From Pseudomonadota bacterium (GTDB taxonomy: Bacteria > Pseudomonadota > Gammaproteobacteria > Steroidobacterales > Steroidobacteraceae), in NCBI GenBank assembly GCA_947454465.1, contig CANGJP010000008.1, positions 1 through 61,793 of the forward strand: DNA of 61,793 nt, in the 5' to 3' direction. The notes beneath the pieces were generated by a model. It did no database searches. It had not been told where the DNA came from and was given only the letters and a program-made list of their open reading frames with translations. Both the position numbers and the translations under genes were made by a program. Shown here piece after piece: positions 46,645 to 57,075 of the stretch; within the stretch, counting starts at the first letter, position 1; each line of letters opens with the position of its first letter.

Positions 46645-46829
46645 TAATAAATCTATACAAATATTCAAACGTGAAATACATGTTAAAAAAACAGGCCATC
46701 TTTAACGTTTTTTTTACATTCAAGGTCAAAATAGATGATGCATCTGGCACTGAGATGCCTTTTGCACCAAGCAGATGCGCAACGGGTAGATCAAACCAAC
46801 AGCATGAAGGAGCACTGTAGTCCCACCAT

Positions 46830-46855
46830 GCAAAAAGCCGAGCATTGCTCGGCTT
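46830..46855 (-). terminator. Rho-independent terminator of the alpha operon
   Basis: A 9-bp stem (46835-46843 with 46847-46855) and a 3-base loop are followed on the minus strand by a T5 run. It lies 28 bp past the rplQ stop. Confidence 0.88.
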
Positions 46856-46882
46856 CATTTCATCGGAATAACGCACTAAGAA

Positions 46883-47335
46883 TCAGCCTTCAGCCTGCTT
46901 CTTCTTTGCACGTGGCTTCTTGGCAGGAGCAGCAACCTCTTCTGATTTTGTCTCTTCGACAACAGCAGGAGCAGCCACTGGTTTATCAACCAACTGCATC
47001 AAGGCCATCGGTGCAGAATCACCAGGACGTGGGTCCATCTTCAAAATACGTGTATAGCCACCTGCACGGGCACTGAAACGAGGGCCCAAGTCTTCGAACA
47101 ACTTAGTGACCACCGCCTCGTCACGCAACCTAGAAAAAGCAACACGGCGATTAGCCATGCTGTCCTTCTTACCCATAGTAATCAAGGGTTCGACCACGCG
47201 ACGCAATTCCTTTGCTTTCGGCAAAGTAGTACGGATGGTCTCATGCTGTAACAAAGATACAGCCATATTTTTCAACATCGCCGCGCGATGAGAAGAGTTG
47301 CGGCTTAATTGCCGACCGGAAAGTTGGTGACGCAT
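46883..47335 (-). CDS. rplQ: 50S ribosomal protein L17
   Basis: Large-subunit protein at the exit-tunnel side, 150 aa. It begins [17 protein letters not shown] and is conserved to about residue 118. E. coli L17 has 127 aa. The extra C-terminal part (about 125-150) is a low-complexity tail with [16 protein letters not shown], acidic then basic. Last gene of the alpha operon, followed by a strong terminator. Confidence 0.97.
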   Translation of the reverse strand: MRHQLSGRQLSRNSSHRAAMLKNMAVSLLQHETIRTTLPKAKELRRVVEPLITMGKKDSMANRRVAFSRLRDEAVVTKLFEDLGPRFSARAGGYTRILKMDPRPGDSAPMALMQLVDKPVAAPAVVEETKSEEVAAPAKKPRAKKKQAEG

Positions 47336-47397
47336 GGTTCTACTCTAACTACTTACGTTCGAATCGAATTACCCCAGGTAAAACGATCCGTATGCCT

Positions 47398-48399
47398 TTA
47401 AATAATGCTTCGCTCATCTTCGCGACGCAGACTCACTGGAGGCCAGCTGTCTAGTCGCATACCCAAACTCAGGCCGTGGCTTTCAAGCACTTCCTTAATT
47501 TCAGTCAGTGACTTCTTACCGAGATTTGGCGTACGCAACAATTCAACTTCAGTACGCTGAACCAGATCACCGATGTAATGAATATTCTCAGCCTTCAAGC
47601 AGTTTGCGCTACGAACAGTCAATTCAAGCTCGTCAACTGGACGCAACAAGATTGGATCATACAGCTCTTCAGCTGTCTTGCTGGTACCCTCTTCCTGACC
47701 TTGAAGATCAACGAAAACAGACAACTGATCTTTCAGAATCGAGCCCGCACGACGAATGGCTTCTTCAGGATCGATCGTGCCGTTGGTTTCGATATCAATC
47801 AGCAATTTATCTAGATTGGTGCGCTGCTCAACACGAGCAGCTTCAACCGTGTAGGTAACGCGACGAATAGGGCTGAAAGATGCGTCGAGTTGCAAGCGAC
47901 CGATGTTGCGAGCAGAGCCTTCAGCACCAACCTGCGTCGCCGGGCGATAACCGCGACCACGCTCAATCTTAAGAGTCATGCTTAACTCACCGACTTTAGT
48001 GAGATTCGCAATCACTAATTCAGGATTGATGATTTCCACATCATGATCTAACTGAATATCACCGGCAGTGACAGGGCCTGGGCCTTTTTTATAAAGACGC
48101 AGCTCAGCTTCATCACGTGAATTCAAACGTACAGCCACCTGCTTGAGGTTCAACAGGATTTCAACCACGTCTTCTTGCACGCCTTCTACACTGGTGTATT
48201 CATGCAACACACCGTCGATTTCGACTTCGGTGATTGCCGCACCGGGCATGGATGACAACAAAACGCGACGCAGGGCATTACCGAGCGTATGCCCATAACC
48301 ACGTTCAAACGGTTCAATCGTAACCTTCGCATGACGCGCGGTAGTCGGAGTTACCTTCACTACGCGTGGCTTAAGGAGTTCAGCACCAAATGCCTGCAT
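47398..48399 (-). CDS. rpoA: RNA polymerase alpha subunit
   Basis: Scaffold of RNA polymerase assembly and contact for UP elements and activators, 333 aa. The N-terminal dimerisation domain (about 1-235) contains [21 protein letters not shown] linker leads to the C-terminal domain (about 250-325) with [19 protein letters not shown] and [14 protein letters not shown]. It lies between rpsD and rplQ in the canonical alpha-operon order. Confidence 0.98.
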   Translation of the reverse strand: MQAFGAELLKPRVVKVTPTTARHAKVTIEPFERGYGHTLGNALRRVLLSSMPGAAITEVEIDGVLHEYTSVEGVQEDVVEILLNLKQVAVRLNSRDEAELRLYKKGPGPVTAGDIQLDHDVEIINPELVIANLTKVGELSMTLKIERGRGYRPATQVGAEGSARNIGRLQLDASFSPIRRVTYTVEAARVEQRTNLDKLLIDIETNGTIDPEEAIRRAGSILKDQLSVFVDLQGQEEGTSKTAEELYDPILLRPVDELELTVRSANCLKAENIHYIGDLVQRTEVELLRTPNLGKKSLTEIKEVLESHGLSLGMRLDSWPPVSLRREDERSII

Positions 48400-48472
48400 G
48401 GAGCATCACCTATATTAAAAAGGAGCAACAGAGACTTCATGCCAATCACAGCATGAAGTTTCAAACCGCAAA

Positions 48473-49096
48473 TTACTTAGAATACAATTCAACCACTAGG
48501 TTTTCGTTGATATCCTGGAGAATGTCACCGCGATCAGGCAACTGCTTTAGCAAGCCAGTGAGCTTCTTCTCGTCCACTTCAACCCAAGGTGGAAAACCAA
48601 CCTGACCCTTAATCTGCAGCGCATTTTGAATGCGTGCCTGCTTCTGTGCGTCATCGCGAACAGCGATCACATCACCGGCTTTGCACTGATACGAAGGGAT
48701 ATTGACCAACTCACCATTAACCGTCACACCTTTGTGACCGACTAGCTGGCGAGCTTCGGAACGAGTTGCAGCAAAACCCATGCGATAAACTACATTATCT
48801 AAGCGACCTTCCAGCAACTTTAGGAGATTTTCGCCTGTAGCGCCTGGACGACCCGCCGCGTGCGTGTAATAGCCACGGAACTGCCGTTCCAAAATGCCAT
48901 ACATACGACGCAGCTTTTGCTTTTCACGCAACTGCAAACCGTAGCTGGACAGACGAGACTTACGCTCACCTTTGATGCCACCGGGAGGCACTTCAAGCTT
49001 GCACTTGGACTCCAGCGATTTAACACCACTCTTTAAGAAAAGGTCAGTGCCCTCACGACGGGACAACTTGCACTTTGGACCTATATAACGAGCCAT
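48473..49096 (-). CDS. rpsD: 30S ribosomal protein S4
   Basis: Primary 16S rRNA binder and, in E. coli, repressor of the alpha operon, 207 aa. It begins [20 protein letters not shown] and lacks the four-Cys zinc site of the C+ type. The S4 RNA-binding domain is [20 protein letters not shown] followed by [10 protein letters not shown]. Its possible autoregulatory target is the leader of rpsM, discussed with the hairpin at 50055-50079. Confidence 0.98.
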   Translation of the reverse strand: MARYIGPKCKLSRREGTDLFLKSGVKSLESKCKLEVPPGGIKGERKSRLSSYGLQLREKQKLRRMYGILERQFRGYYTHAAGRPGATGENLLKLLEGRLDNVVYRMGFAATRSEARQLVGHKGVTVNGELVNIPSYQCKAGDVIAVRDDAQKQARIQNALQIKGQVGFPPWVEVDEKKLTGLLKQLPDRGDILQDINENLVVELYSK

Positions 49097-49133
49097 ATTC
49101 TAATTCCTCACACCTGAGTTAAGAGCGCAGTGA

Positions 49134-49547
49134 TCAAACACGACGCTTTTTCGACGGCCGACAGCCGTTGTGCGGAATGGGCGTGACATCCGCTATGTTA
49201 GAAATCTTCAACCCACATGCATTCAAGGCACGCACTGCAGATTCACGACCAGGGCCTGGACCTTTAACACGTACTTCAACGTTCTTCAGACCGTGCTCCT
49301 GAGCAGCAGTACCGGCCTTTTCAGCAGCCACCTGCGCAGCAAATGGGGTGCTTTTACGTGAACCACGGAAGCCAGAACCACCGGAAGTCGCCCATGACAA
49401 CGCATTGCCCTGACGATCAGTGATAGTGACAATCGTGTTGTTAAAAGAAGCGTGCACATGAGCAATGCCATCTGTCACATGCTTCTTTACTTTTTTGCGG
49501 GTTTTACCCGCACCGGCGCCAGACGCCTGTTGCTTGTTATCAGCCAT
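49134..49547 (-). CDS. rpsK: 30S ribosomal protein S11
   Basis: Platform protein of the small subunit, 137 aa. After a Lys/Gln-rich N-terminus (about 1-24) come [34 protein letters not shown] and the C-terminal [15 protein letters not shown]. Gene order rpsM-rpsK-rpsD-rpoA is conserved. Gap to rpsM about 90 bp. Confidence 0.98.
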   Translation of the reverse strand: MADNKQQASGAGAGKTRKKVKKHVTDGIAHVHASFNNTIVTITDRQGNALSWATSGGSGFRGSRKSTPFAAQVAAEKAGTAAQEHGLKNVEVRVKGPGPGRESAVRALNACGLKISNIADVTPIPHNGCRPSKKRRV

Positions 49548-49636
49548 TAGCCTTGAAACCCGCTATACGAAACCGTTAATCAATCATGTAATCCCGACCG
49601 CCTAAATAAGGAGATCGGAATCAAACCTAAAATACA

Positions 49637-50014
49637 TTACTTACCAGGAGGCGCCTTCATCTTGACTGCTGCCTTACGCGGACCCTTGCGAGTACGTGCA
49701 TTGGTACGGGTACGCTGTCCACGCAGTGGCAAACCACGACGATGGCGGATTCCCCTGTAGGTCCCCAAGTCCATCAACCGTTTGATGTTCATGGAGGTTT
49801 CTCGGCGCAGGTCACCCTCCACCAAGAGCGTAGCAATCTGTGCACGAAGCGCTGTCACATCAGCATCCGTTAGGTTCTTAACGAGTGTATCCGGCTTTAC
49901 ACCGGCCACCTCGCAGGCCTTACGTGACTGAGTACGACCAACACCATAAATATGGGTCAAACCAACCCATACGTGTTTGTTCATTGGAATATTGACGCCA
50001 GCTATGCGGGCCAT
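49637..50014 (-). CDS. rpsM: 30S ribosomal protein S13
   Basis: Head protein of the 30S subunit that contacts the P-site tRNA and L5, 125 aa. It starts [10 protein letters not shown] and has [20 protein letters not shown] and a basic C-terminus. It is the first gene of the alpha operon. The ATG lies 87 bp after the rpmJ stop, in a spacer that contains a terminator-like hairpin. Confidence 0.98.
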   Translation of the reverse strand: MARIAGVNIPMNKHVWVGLTHIYGVGRTQSRKACEVAGVKPDTLVKNLTDADVTALRAQIATLLVEGDLRRETSMNIKRLMDLGTYRGIRHRRGLPLRGQRTRTNARTRKGPRKAAVKMKAPPGK

Positions 50015-50054
50015 CTCGACCTCTCCCGGCTCGAAAAGCGCGGAACTTTAACCT

Positions 50055-50079
50055 AAAAAAGGCGGCAACTCAATCCGCC
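50055..50079 (-). terminator. Terminator-like hairpin between rpmJ and rpsM
   Basis: On the minus strand a GGCGG/CCGCC stem (50061-50065 with 50075-50079), with a 9-base loop, is followed by six T (50055-50060). It would end or attenuate the spc transcript just before rpsM, in the place where the S4-controlled alpha leader lies in E. coli. Confidence 0.55.
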
Positions 50080-50101
50080 CACCCAACCTACAATTTAATA
50101 A

Positions 50102-50215
50102 TTATCCCTGACGCTGCTTGTGGCGCGCATCAGCACAAATCACATACACAATACGTCTACGACGCACAATCTTGCAGTTTTTGCAGATCTTCTTAACAGA
50201 AGCCCGTACTTTCAT
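50102..50215 (-). CDS. rpmJ: 50S ribosomal protein L36
   Basis: Small 37-aa zinc-binding ribosomal protein. It begins [15 protein letters not shown] and ends DARHKQRQG. The zinc ligands Cys11, Cys14, Cys27 and His32 are all present, so this is the zinc (C+) form. It closes the spc operon after secY, as in E. coli. Confidence 0.96.
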   Translation of the reverse strand: MKVRASVKKICKNCKIVRRRRIVYVICADARHKQRQG

Positions 50216-50267
50216 AACTCAATCTCCCAACCCGACCTGATTCAGTCGGTGCTATTGAGCCGCAGAC

Positions 50268-50308
50268 TGTAGGCTTTAAGCTTTGACACACAAAGCTTAA
50301 AGCCTACA
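50268..50308. repeat. 18-bp perfect inverted repeat between secY and rpmJ
   Basis: The arms at 50268-50285 and 50291-50308 are perfectly complementary, with a 5-base loop ACACA. There is no T-run on the minus strand, so it is not a classical terminator. Both ends carry GTAG/CTAC like the REP-like units elsewhere. It may be an mRNA processing or stability structure. Confidence 0.8.
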
Positions 50309-50327
50309 ACCAACAGCTTTTAATAAA

Positions 50328-51677
50328 CTAATTTCGCTTACCGTAACCGCTCAGGTTTGCCTTTTTCATCAAACCTTCATACTGACTTGACATCAAATGA
50401 GCTGCCACCTGAGCCTGGAAATCCATGATCACAACCACCATGATCAGGAGCGACGTACCACCGAAGTAGAACGGCACTTTAAATTGCGCTACTAAGAACT
50501 CCGGCAAAAGACAGACCAGAGCAACATACAACGCACCCCACACGGTCAGCCGGGTCAACACCTTATCGATGTAATCTGCAGTGAATTGCCCTGGACGAAT
50601 ACCAGGAATAAAGGCACCTGATTTTTTCAGATTCTCAGCCGTTTCGCGTGAATTGAACACCAGCGCGGTATAGAAAAAACAGAAGAACACAATCAGGGCT
50701 GCATACAGAACCATATGTACAGGTTGTCCGGTACTTAACGATGCAGAAAGCTCCTGCAAGAAATTCTGAATTACACCCGGCTCAGTTGCACTACCGAACC
50801 AATTGGCAATAGTCGCAGGGAAAAGTAATAAGCTCGAGGCAAAAATCGGGGGTATCACGCCTGACATGTTTAGCTTGAATGGCAAATGAGTACTTTGACC
50901 CATCATCATCCGATTTCCTTGTTGACGCTTAGCGTAATTAACTTGAATTTTACGCTGGCCACGCTCGACGAACACCACGCACCAAGTCACTGCAACCACC
51001 ATACCGAAGAGAACGAACGCAACCAACGCATTCAATTCTCCATTACTGACTTGCTGCAACGTGCCGCCAATCGCCGCAGGCAGACCTGCAACAATGCCAG
51101 ACAAAATAATCATTGAAATACCGTTCCCTAATCCACGTTCAGTGATCTGCTCACCCAGCCACATGAGGAACATGGTACCTGCCGTCAAAGTGGCAGTCGC
51201 TATGATAATAAACTGAGGACCGGCATTGATAACAACGCCCTGCTTTTGGAAAGCAGCCGCTGCACTAGCACCCTGTAGAACAGCAAGTGCAACCGCACCA
51301 TATCGAGTGTATTGAGTCAGTTTACGACGACCTGCCTCACCGTCTTTTTTAACTGAAGCCAACTCAGGCATCACCACACCCATCATCTGCACGATAATGG
51401 AAGCTGAAATGTAAGGCATGACACCTAACGCAAAAATGGACAACCGCTGTAAGGCACCACCGGAGAACATATTGAACATGTCCAACAACGTGCCGGACTG
51501 CTCTGCGAAAAACTGAGCCAAGGCCTTGGAATCAATGCCAGGAACAGGGATGAATGTACCGACTCGATACACAATCAAACTACCAATCAAAAACCACAGC
51601 CTATGACGCAATTCAGCGGTGCGCGTGACATCGCCGAAATGTGCCATTGGATTGGAATTTTGAGGTTTAGTAGCCAC
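50328..51677 (-). CDS. secY: Protein translocase subunit SecY
   Basis: Central channel of the Sec translocon, ten membrane helices, 449 aa. Signatures are [14 protein letters not shown] in helix 1, [14 protein letters not shown] (plug and helix 2b) and the C5-C6 cytoplasmic loops with [16 protein letters not shown]. It is between rplO and rpmJ in the spc operon. Confidence 0.98.
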   Translation of the reverse strand: MATKPQNSNPMAHFGDVTRTAELRHRLWFLIGSLIVYRVGTFIPVPGIDSKALAQFFAEQSGTLLDMFNMFSGGALQRLSIFALGVMPYISASIIVQMMGVVMPELASVKKDGEAGRRKLTQYTRYGAVALAVLQGASAAAAFQKQGVVINAGPQFIIIATATLTAGTMFLMWLGEQITERGLGNGISMIILSGIVAGLPAAIGGTLQQVSNGELNALVAFVLFGMVVAVTWCVVFVERGQRKIQVNYAKRQQGNRMMMGQSTHLPFKLNMSGVIPPIFASSLLLFPATIANWFGSATEPGVIQNFLQELSASLSTGQPVHMVLYAALIVFFCFFYTALVFNSRETAENLKKSGAFIPGIRPGQFTADYIDKVLTRLTVWGALYVALVCLLPEFLVAQFKVPFYFGGTSLLIMVVVIMDFQAQVAAHLMSSQYEGLMKKANLSGYGKRN

Positions 51678-51701
51678 TATACTGTCTCATTCGATAACGG
51701 A

Positions 51702-52148
51702 TTACGCCGCTACCTCAGACTCAACTTTACCGCCAGCCGCCTCAACTGCAGCAAGCGCGCCTTTAGTGAGGTGAACGCCGCGAACAGTGAACGCCTTAGT
51801 TACAGCACCTGAAGAAACAATACGTGCACGCTCAACTTGCTGAGGAATCAGATTAGCCGCCTTAAGAGTTTCAACACTGACAAGCTCACCGGTAAGCTTA
51901 GCCAACTCACTCAAGCGAACCTCAGCAACCGTAGCGGCCATCTTAGAACGGAAGCCAACCTTGGGCAGACGGCGCTGCAATGGCATTTGTCCGCCTTCGA
52001 AACCGACTTTGTGATATCCACCCTTACGGGCGCGCTGACCTTTTACCCCTCGTCCACAAGTTTTACCCTGACCAGCCGATGCTCCACGCCCAACGCGGAG
52101 ATGCGCCTTACGTGCGCCGGGTGCCGAGCAAATTGAATTCAGTTTCAT
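51702..52148 (-). CDS. rplO: 50S ribosomal protein L15
   Basis: Large-subunit assembly protein, 148 aa. The N-terminal half is Gly/Arg/Lys-rich and extended ([20 protein letters not shown]), threading into 23S rRNA, and the C-terminal half is globular ([15 protein letters not shown]). It starts [14 protein letters not shown], in the E. coli-like way. Upstream of secY, 24 bp away. Confidence 0.97.
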   Translation of the reverse strand: MKLNSICSAPGARKAHLRVGRGASAGQGKTCGRGVKGQRARKGGYHKVGFEGGQMPLQRRLPKVGFRSKMAATVAEVRLSELAKLTGELVSVETLKAANLIPQQVERARIVSSGAVTKAFTVRGVHLTKGALAAVEAAGGKVESEVAA

Positions 52149-52200
52149 ATCAACCTCAATGCCTTATCAAAGCCCTAGATTCGTTAATCGAACGAAGGGA

Positions 52201-52404
52201 TTAGAGCTCTTCAACCTGCAACAAGTGTCGAGCAGCAACAATCATGCCGCGCACTTCAGGGGTATAGCCCAAAACACGAGAGTCACGTATACGGCGCAAC
52301 CCCAAACCACGAATAGTTTCGCGATGGGCACGTATCTGACCAAACACACTCTTGATCAGAGTGACTTTTACTTGCTTAGCAGTGTTAGGTGGAGTTTTGG
52401 CCAT
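52201..52404 (-). CDS. rpmD: 50S ribosomal protein L30
   Basis: Short 67-aa large-subunit protein from the ATG at 52404. A longer open frame upstream overlaps rpsE and is rejected. It contains VTLIKSVFGQIRAHRETIRG and LGLRRIRDSRVL. E. coli L30 is 59 aa, and here a few N-terminal residues are added. It follows rpsE after 4 bp. Confidence 0.96.
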   Translation of the reverse strand: MAKTPPNTAKQVKVTLIKSVFGQIRAHRETIRGLGLRRIRDSRVLGYTPEVRGMIVAARHLLQVEEL

Positions 52405-52408
52405 GATA

Positions 52409-52918
52409 TTAGCCCACAATTTCTTCAAGACGCTTGCCACGCTTGGCAGCAATCTGATCAGGTGAACGCAACGACTCAAGAGCAGCCACTGTTGCACGAA
52501 CAACGTTAATCGGATTACGAGAGCCGTAGCTCTTTGCCAGCACGTTTCTGACACCAGCCGCTTCAAACACAGCGCGCATGCTGCCACCGGCGATCAAACC
52601 AGTACCTTCTGATGCAGGCTGCATGTATACATTTGAAGTACCATGACGACCTTTAGCCGCATAGAACAGGGTTGTACCCTTCAGATTGACACTAACCATT
52701 CGCTTGCGCGCAGCTTGCATGGCCTTCTGGATTGCGACAGGCACTTCTTTAGCCTTACCGTAACCAAAGCCAACTTTGCCGTTTCCATCACCAACTACTG
52801 TTAGTGCAGAAAAGCTCATCTGACGTCCACCCTTTACGGTTTTCGAGACGCGATTAACTGCGATAAGTTTTTCAATAAACTCATCTGCAGGAGCGGCAGT
52901 TTTTTCAACTCTAGCCAT
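52409..52918 (-). CDS. rpsE: 30S ribosomal protein S5
   Basis: Decoding-fidelity protein, 169 aa. The double-stranded RNA-binding region has [19 protein letters not shown], and the C-terminal domain has [20 protein letters not shown] and [14 protein letters not shown]. Mutations near the 20-30 loop in E. coli give spectinomycin resistance, and that loop ([10 protein letters not shown]) looks wild type. Confidence 0.98.
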   Translation of the reverse strand: MARVEKTAAPADEFIEKLIAVNRVSKTVKGGRQMSFSALTVVGDGNGKVGFGYGKAKEVPVAIQKAMQAARKRMVSVNLKGTTLFYAAKGRHGTSNVYMQPASEGTGLIAGGSMRAVFEAAGVRNVLAKSYGSRNPINVVRATVAALESLRSPDQIAAKRGKRLEEIVG

Positions 52919-52994
52919 TACGATTCCTCAACATCTAGCACTCTTCTCAATCAGCCCACTTACTATTAATGAAAGCAAGAGAAGAACTTATTAC

Positions 52995-53345
52995 CTAGAA
53001 CTGCAAACCATGTTCACGCGCTGCATCTGCCAGCGCTTTAACACGACCGTGATACTTGTAACCCGAACGATCAAAAGCCACTTCAGATATGCCTTTGGCT
53101 TTTGCGGCCTCAGCAATCGCCTTACCAACGGCAGCGGCGGCATCAACATTACCGGTGTATTTCACACCTTCGCGCAAAACTTTTTGCACCGTAGAAGCAG
53201 CAGCAAGCACTTTTGATTCAGGATCAAGGATCTGAGCATAGATGTGCTGCGAGGTGCGATGCACCGACAGACGCAAGGCCTTTAGCTCGCGAATCTTGGC
53301 GCGGGAGCGAGTCGCCCTACGCAAACGTTGCACTTTCTTTGTCAT
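52995..53345 (-). CDS. rplR: 50S ribosomal protein L18
   Basis: 5S rRNA-binding protein, 116 aa. It has an Arg/Lys-rich N-terminus, [17 protein letters not shown], and [19 protein letters not shown] near the C-terminus. It lies between rplF and rpsE; gaps of 76 and 123 bp are a little longer than usual. Confidence 0.97.
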   Translation of the reverse strand: MTKKVQRLRRATRSRAKIRELKALRLSVHRTSQHIYAQILDPESKVLAAASTVQKVLREGVKYTGNVDAAAAVGKAIAEAAKAKGISEVAFDRSGYKYHGRVKALADAAREHGLQF

Positions 53346-53468
53346 GATCTCTTGCCTAACTTTCTTCTGTCTTTGTGTGAACCGGAGAACCTTTGTTAAC
53401 CGGCCTCACCGCCATGTAATGCAGAACCCAAACCAGACGTAGTGTCCTAATCTGGTGAGCTTGAAACA

Positions 53469-54002
53469 TTACTTCTTCTTCGCTTCCTTCAACTCAATCT
53501 TCTCACCGCTATAACGAACACCCTTACCTTTGTAAGGCTCTGGTGGACGATACGCACGTATATCTGCTGCCACTTGCCCGACCTTTTGACGATCAATACC
53601 TTTGATCAAAATTTCAGTCTGGCTCGGCGTTTCTATGACCACACCCTCAGGCGCGGCATAAACAACCGGATGTGAAAAACCTAACGTCAAGTTCAGCGCT
53701 TTGCCCTGTGCAGCGGCACGGTACCCAACGCCAACCAACTCAAGCTTACGCTCGAAGCCCGCGCTGACACCGGTCACATAATTTGCAAGATGTGCGCGTG
53801 TCGTCCCGGCCTCAATATTGGACTGACGAGTCTCAACCTTTTGGTTAACTCTCAGTTGATCACCATCTTGAATCACTTCAATTAATTCAGTTAAGGAAAG
53901 ACTCATGCTTCCCTTAGCACCTTTTACAGTCACTGAATCGGTTGTAATCGTCGCAGTCACACCCTTAGGCAGAGTGATTGCTTGTTTGGCTACTCGAGAC
54001 AT
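53469..54002 (-). CDS. rplF: 50S ribosomal protein L6
   Basis: Large-subunit protein near the factor-binding site, 177 aa, made of two related halves. It begins [15 protein letters not shown] and ends with the L6 signature [15 protein letters not shown] followed by a Lys/Glu tail. It lies between rpsH and rplR. Confidence 0.98.
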   Translation of the reverse strand: MSRVAKQAITLPKGVTATITTDSVTVKGAKGSMSLSLTELIEVIQDGDQLRVNQKVETRQSNIEAGTTRAHLANYVTGVSAGFERKLELVGVGYRAAAQGKALNLTLGFSHPVVYAAPEGVVIETPSQTEILIKGIDRQKVGQVAADIRAYRPPEPYKGKGVRYSGEKIELKEAKKK

Positions 54003-54039
54003 GTTTGCAGCTCTCTACAGTTAATGCTTGCACAGCGCC

Positions 54040-54435
54040 TTAAGAGACGATGCACAACACCTCACCACCATGACCACTCTGACTGGCTTGACGGCCGGTC
54101 ATGAGTCCTTTGGAGGTAGAGACAATGACAACACCCAAACCACCTAGAATGGTTGGCAACTCGTCCTTGCGCTTATAAACACGCAGGCCAGGCTTACTTA
54201 CACGTTCTAAGCGATCAATAACTGGGCGACCATCGTAATACTTCAACTGAACGCACAGCGTCGGCTTGCCGTCCACTGGGGTGACCGTGAAATCTTCGAT
54301 ATAACCTTCGTTCTTTAACACCGCCGCAAGCGCCTGTTTCAATTTAGAAGCAGGGCAGACAACCTCAGATTTACCTGAAGATTGACCGTTACGAATACGG
54401 GTTAGAAAGTCCGCAATTGGATCCGTCATACTCAT
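54040..54435 (-). CDS. rpsH: 30S ribosomal protein S8
   Basis: Primary 16S rRNA binder and, in E. coli, repressor of the spc operon, 131 aa. It begins [18 protein letters not shown] and contains the S8 signature [17 protein letters not shown] and the end GGEVLCIVS. Confidence 0.98.
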   Translation of the reverse strand: MSMTDPIADFLTRIRNGQSSGKSEVVCPASKLKQALAAVLKNEGYIEDFTVTPVDGKPTLCVQLKYYDGRPVIDRLERVSKPGLRVYKRKDELPTILGGLGVVIVSTSKGLMTGRQASQSGHGGEVLCIVS

Positions 54436-54461
54436 TTAATTTGCTCCAGTGGTTCCAGCTG

Positions 54462-54767
54462 TTACCAGCTGGCCTTTCCGAGGCCCGGAATGTCACCACG
54501 CATTGTGGCTTCACGCAGCTTGGTTCGTGACAAACCAAACTTCCGGTAGTAGCCGCGCGGGCGGCCGGTAATCGCACAGCGATTACGCATTCTGCTCGCG
54601 CTGGAATCGCGGGGCAAAGCTTGCAGCTTGATTACTGCAGCCTCACGATCCGCATCATTCGATTTCGGGTTGCGGATGATCTCTTTCAACTCGGCACGTT
54701 TAGCCGCATAACGCTTGACCAGCGCTTCGCGCTTAATCTCACGGTTGATCATCGATGTTTTAGCCAT
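54462..54767 (-). CDS. rpsN: 30S ribosomal protein S14
   Basis: 30S head protein, 101 aa, the long zinc-free (C-) type without the CxxC pairs of the short form. [20 protein letters not shown] opens it, and the C-terminal [19 protein letters not shown] is the signature. Confidence 0.98.
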   Translation of the reverse strand: MAKTSMINREIKREALVKRYAAKRAELKEIIRNPKSNDADREAAVIKLQALPRDSSASRMRNRCAITGRPRGYYRKFGLSRTKLREATMRGDIPGLGKASW

Positions 54768-54787
54768 TGCCTGCCAACCCCTGCCGT

Positions 54788-55327
54788 TTATTTACGGAAC
54801 GGAAAATTAAATGCTTCGAGCAACGCACGACCTTGCTTGTCGTCAGTTGCCGTTGTCGTGATAGTGATATCCATACCGCGAATTGCGTCGATTTGATCGT
54901 AAGCAATTTCCGGGAAGATAATCTGCTCTTTCACACCGAAGTTATAGTTACCCCGACCATCGAAAGAACGCGGGCTAACACCACGAAAGTCACGGATACG
55001 CGGCATAGCTATCGAGATCAAACGATCAAGAAACTCATACATACGTGCGCCACGTAATGTGACCTTACAACCAATTTGCTGACCGTCACGAACCTTGAAG
55101 GTTGCAACCGATTTACGAGCACGCGTCACAATAGGCTTTTGCCCAGTGATCTTAGTCAGATCACCAACCGCATTGTCCATGATCTTCTTGTCGGCGACAG
55201 CTTCGCCCACACCCATATTGACCGTGATTTTAGTGATCTTCGGCACCTGCATGACATTCGCTACGCCGAGCGAATTCTTCAGCTCGGTAACGATTTTCTC
55301 ACGATAAACCTGATTCAGCCTTGCCAT
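54788..55327 (-). CDS. rplE: 50S ribosomal protein L5
   Basis: 5S rRNA-binding protein at the central protuberance, 179 aa. Signature [18 protein letters not shown] is followed by GAVGD-like [13 protein letters not shown], and the end [14 protein letters not shown] matches E. coli. In E. coli the S8 repressor binds the rplX-rplE junction; the 64-bp junction here was not resolved. Confidence 0.98.
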   Translation of the reverse strand: MARLNQVYREKIVTELKNSLGVANVMQVPKITKITVNMGVGEAVADKKIMDNAVGDLTKITGQKPIVTRARKSVATFKVRDGQQIGCKVTLRGARMYEFLDRLISIAMPRIRDFRGVSPRSFDGRGNYNFGVKEQIIFPEIAYDQIDAIRGMDITITTTATDDKQGRALLEAFNFPFRK

Positions 55328-55391
55328 TTATTTATACCTGTGCGACCAATTAATGAACGTTGCGCCATGCCAGCCCTCGAAGAGGAAGACA

Positions 55392-55706
55392 TTATCGGTC
55401 AACGACCTCATCATTGGACTTAAAACAACGCACCTTACGGCCGTCTGCCAACACCTTAAAGCCAACACGATCACCCTTACCCGCAGCGGTGTTCCACAAC
55501 ATCACATTAGAAATGTGGATGGAAGCTTCCTTCTGCACGATTCCACCCGGAATATTCCGTTGTGGATTCGCCTTAGTGTGACGTTTCACCATATTCAAAT
55601 TCTCAACGATAACGCGATCTTCTAAAACCGCGCTAACAGTACCTCGACGGCCTTTATCACGACCAACCGAGATAACGACCTCATCACCTTTGCGAATCTT
55701 GCTCAT
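55392..55706 (-). CDS. rplX: 50S ribosomal protein L24
   Basis: Early assembly protein, 104 aa, with an N-terminal KOW motif ([20 protein letters not shown]) and the middle segment NLVK-like [14 protein letters not shown]. It starts [10 protein letters not shown] and lies 20 bp downstream of rplN. Confidence 0.97.
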   Translation of the reverse strand: MSKIRKGDEVVISVGRDKGRRGTVSAVLEDRVIVENLNMVKRHTKANPQRNIPGGIVQKEASIHISNVMLWNTAAGKGDRVGFKVLADGRKVRCFKSNDEVVDR

Positions 55707-55726
55707 AGTCTCTTTACTCCGCGCGC

Positions 55727-56095
55727 TTACAGCACTTCGGGCGCCAGGGAGATAATCTTCATGAACCGGGCATTACGTAGTTCACGAGTCACTGGTCCGA
55801 AAATACGCGTCCCAATCGGTTCCAACTTTGCAGTCAACAGCACTGCAGCATTACCATCGAAGCGGATCAATGATCCATCAGCACGACGCACACCCTGCCG
55901 GGTTCGCACGACGACTGCGTCATAAACCTCACCTTTTTTTACCTTACCGCGCGGGATAGCGTCTTTGACGCTCACCTTAATGACGTCACCGACACTGGCA
56001 TAACGGCGCTTGGATCCACCCAGCACCTTGATGCACATCACGCTGCGTGCTCCGCTGTTATCGGCTGCCTTGAGCAGTGTCCGCATCTGAATCAT
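55727..56095 (-). CDS. rplN: 50S ribosomal protein L14
   Basis: Subunit-bridge protein, 122 aa, first gene of the spc group. It begins [20 protein letters not shown] and ends [12 protein letters not shown], both conserved. [20 protein letters not shown] is the L14 core. A 62-bp gap separates it from rpsQ, without an obvious terminator. Confidence 0.98.
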   Translation of the reverse strand: MIQMRTLLKAADNSGARSVMCIKVLGGSKRRYASVGDVIKVSVKDAIPRGKVKKGEVYDAVVVRTRQGVRRADGSLIRFDGNAAVLLTAKLEPIGTRIFGPVTRELRNARFMKIISLAPEVL

Positions 56096-56157
56096 TTTAA
56101 GCTTCCACTCTATCTAGCTATATTCGTTGGCGTAACTTGTTACGATGGGTTTTACGC

Positions 56158-56436
56158 CTAAGCGCGCGTCACAACACGAGCCAGACGCCATGCCTTACGG
56201 CGCGACAACGGACGACATTCGACGATTTCAACCACATCGCCTTCACGCGATTCACCGGCTTCATCATGAGCCAACAACTTGGTAGTACGACGAACATACT
56301 TGCCGTACGTAGGATGCTTTACGAGACGCTCAACAGAAACTGTGATGGTCTTTTGCATCTTGTTGCTGACCACTTTACCGGTCAACAGACGAATCGTCTT
56401 TTGTTCAGCAGCGGCAGTTGTCACTTGATCGTTCAT
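56158..56436 (-). CDS. rpsQ: 30S ribosomal protein S17
   Basis: OB-fold 16S rRNA-binding protein, 92 aa, with [20 protein letters not shown] and the C-terminal [13 protein letters not shown]. Its start overlaps the rpmC stop by one base (TAATG). It ends the S10 group. Confidence 0.97.
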   Translation of the reverse strand: MNDQVTTAAAEQKTIRLLTGKVVSNKMQKTITVSVERLVKHPTYGKYVRRTTKLLAHDEAGESREGDVVEIVECRPLSRRKAWRLARVVTRA

Positions 56437-56642
56437 TACTTACTACCTTTGGCGGCACGAGCCTGCTCACCCATTACAGTCTTCAGACGTGCAACGTTCT
56501 TGCGAACCTTACCGAACTGATCTGGCTTTACAGCCTGTCCCGTTGCCAGGGCCATACGCAGATTGAACTGTTCACGACGCAGTTGCAGCAACTCAGTACG
56601 CAACTCATTTGTGGATTTTTGACGTAAATCTTTAGCGTCCAT
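56436..56642 (-). CDS. rpmC: 50S ribosomal protein L29
   Basis: Two-helix protein at the tunnel exit, 68 aa, a docking point for trigger factor and SRP with L23. It begins [19 protein letters not shown] and has [16 protein letters not shown]. It shares single-base overlaps with rplP and rpsQ. Confidence 0.97.
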   Translation of the reverse strand: MDAKDLRQKSTNELRTELLQLRREQFNLRMALATGQAVKPDQFGKVRKNVARLKTVMGEQARAAKGSK

Positions 56643-57055
56643 TACCGCACCTGACGAGTCACAAATTGGGTATCAACAGACAGCTTGGATGCAGCCAGAC
56701 GAAACGCTTCACGAGCGATTTCTTCTGACACACCTTCCATCTCAAACAAAATCTTACCAGGGAGAACCTTGGCAACGTAGTACTCCACGCTACCCTTACC
56801 ACTACCCATTCGAACTTCGAGTGGCTTTTTGGTAATGGGCACATCTGGGAATACACGAATCCACACTTGACCACCACGCTTAACATAGCGGGTCATCGCA
56901 CGTCGCGCAGCTTCGAGCTCACGCGCAGTCATACGGGCACGACTGACAGCTTTAAGGCCATATTCACCGAAGGCAACAGTGCTACCGCGCTGAGCCAAAC
57001 CAGCCAAACCGCCCTTAAACTGCTTACGGAATTTTGTACGCTTAGGTTGCATCAT
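56642..57055 (-). CDS. rplP: 50S ribosomal protein L16
   Basis: Large-subunit protein near the A-site, 137 aa. [15 protein letters not shown] aligns with MLQPKRTKF of E. coli, so the first Met is the start. It has [20 protein letters not shown] and a conserved VRPG-like [13 protein letters not shown]. Stop overlaps the rpmC start. Confidence 0.97.
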   Translation of the reverse strand: MMQPKRTKFRKQFKGGLAGLAQRGSTVAFGEYGLKAVSRARMTARELEAARRAMTRYVKRGGQVWIRVFPDVPITKKPLEVRMGSGKGSVEYYVAKVLPGKILFEMEGVSEEIAREAFRLAASKLSVDTQFVTRQVR

Positions 57056-57075
57056 GATTGAATCTTCCGTTTACC

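Larger units (their letters stand above)
46529..46882. other. AT-rich intergenic region between lipoprotein gene and rplQ
   Basis: The 354-bp gap contains the promoter candidate of the lipoprotein gene, the alpha-operon terminator and an AT-rich core (about 46610-46740). An 82-codon open frame on the minus strand crosses the terminator and looks spurious. Nothing else is visible. Confidence 0.7.

Noticed and set aside
46628-46876. 82-codon open frame on the minus strand between the lipoprotein gene and rplQ
   Set aside because: It runs through the alpha-operon terminator hairpin, its composition is unlike its neighbours, and no conserved motif is visible.
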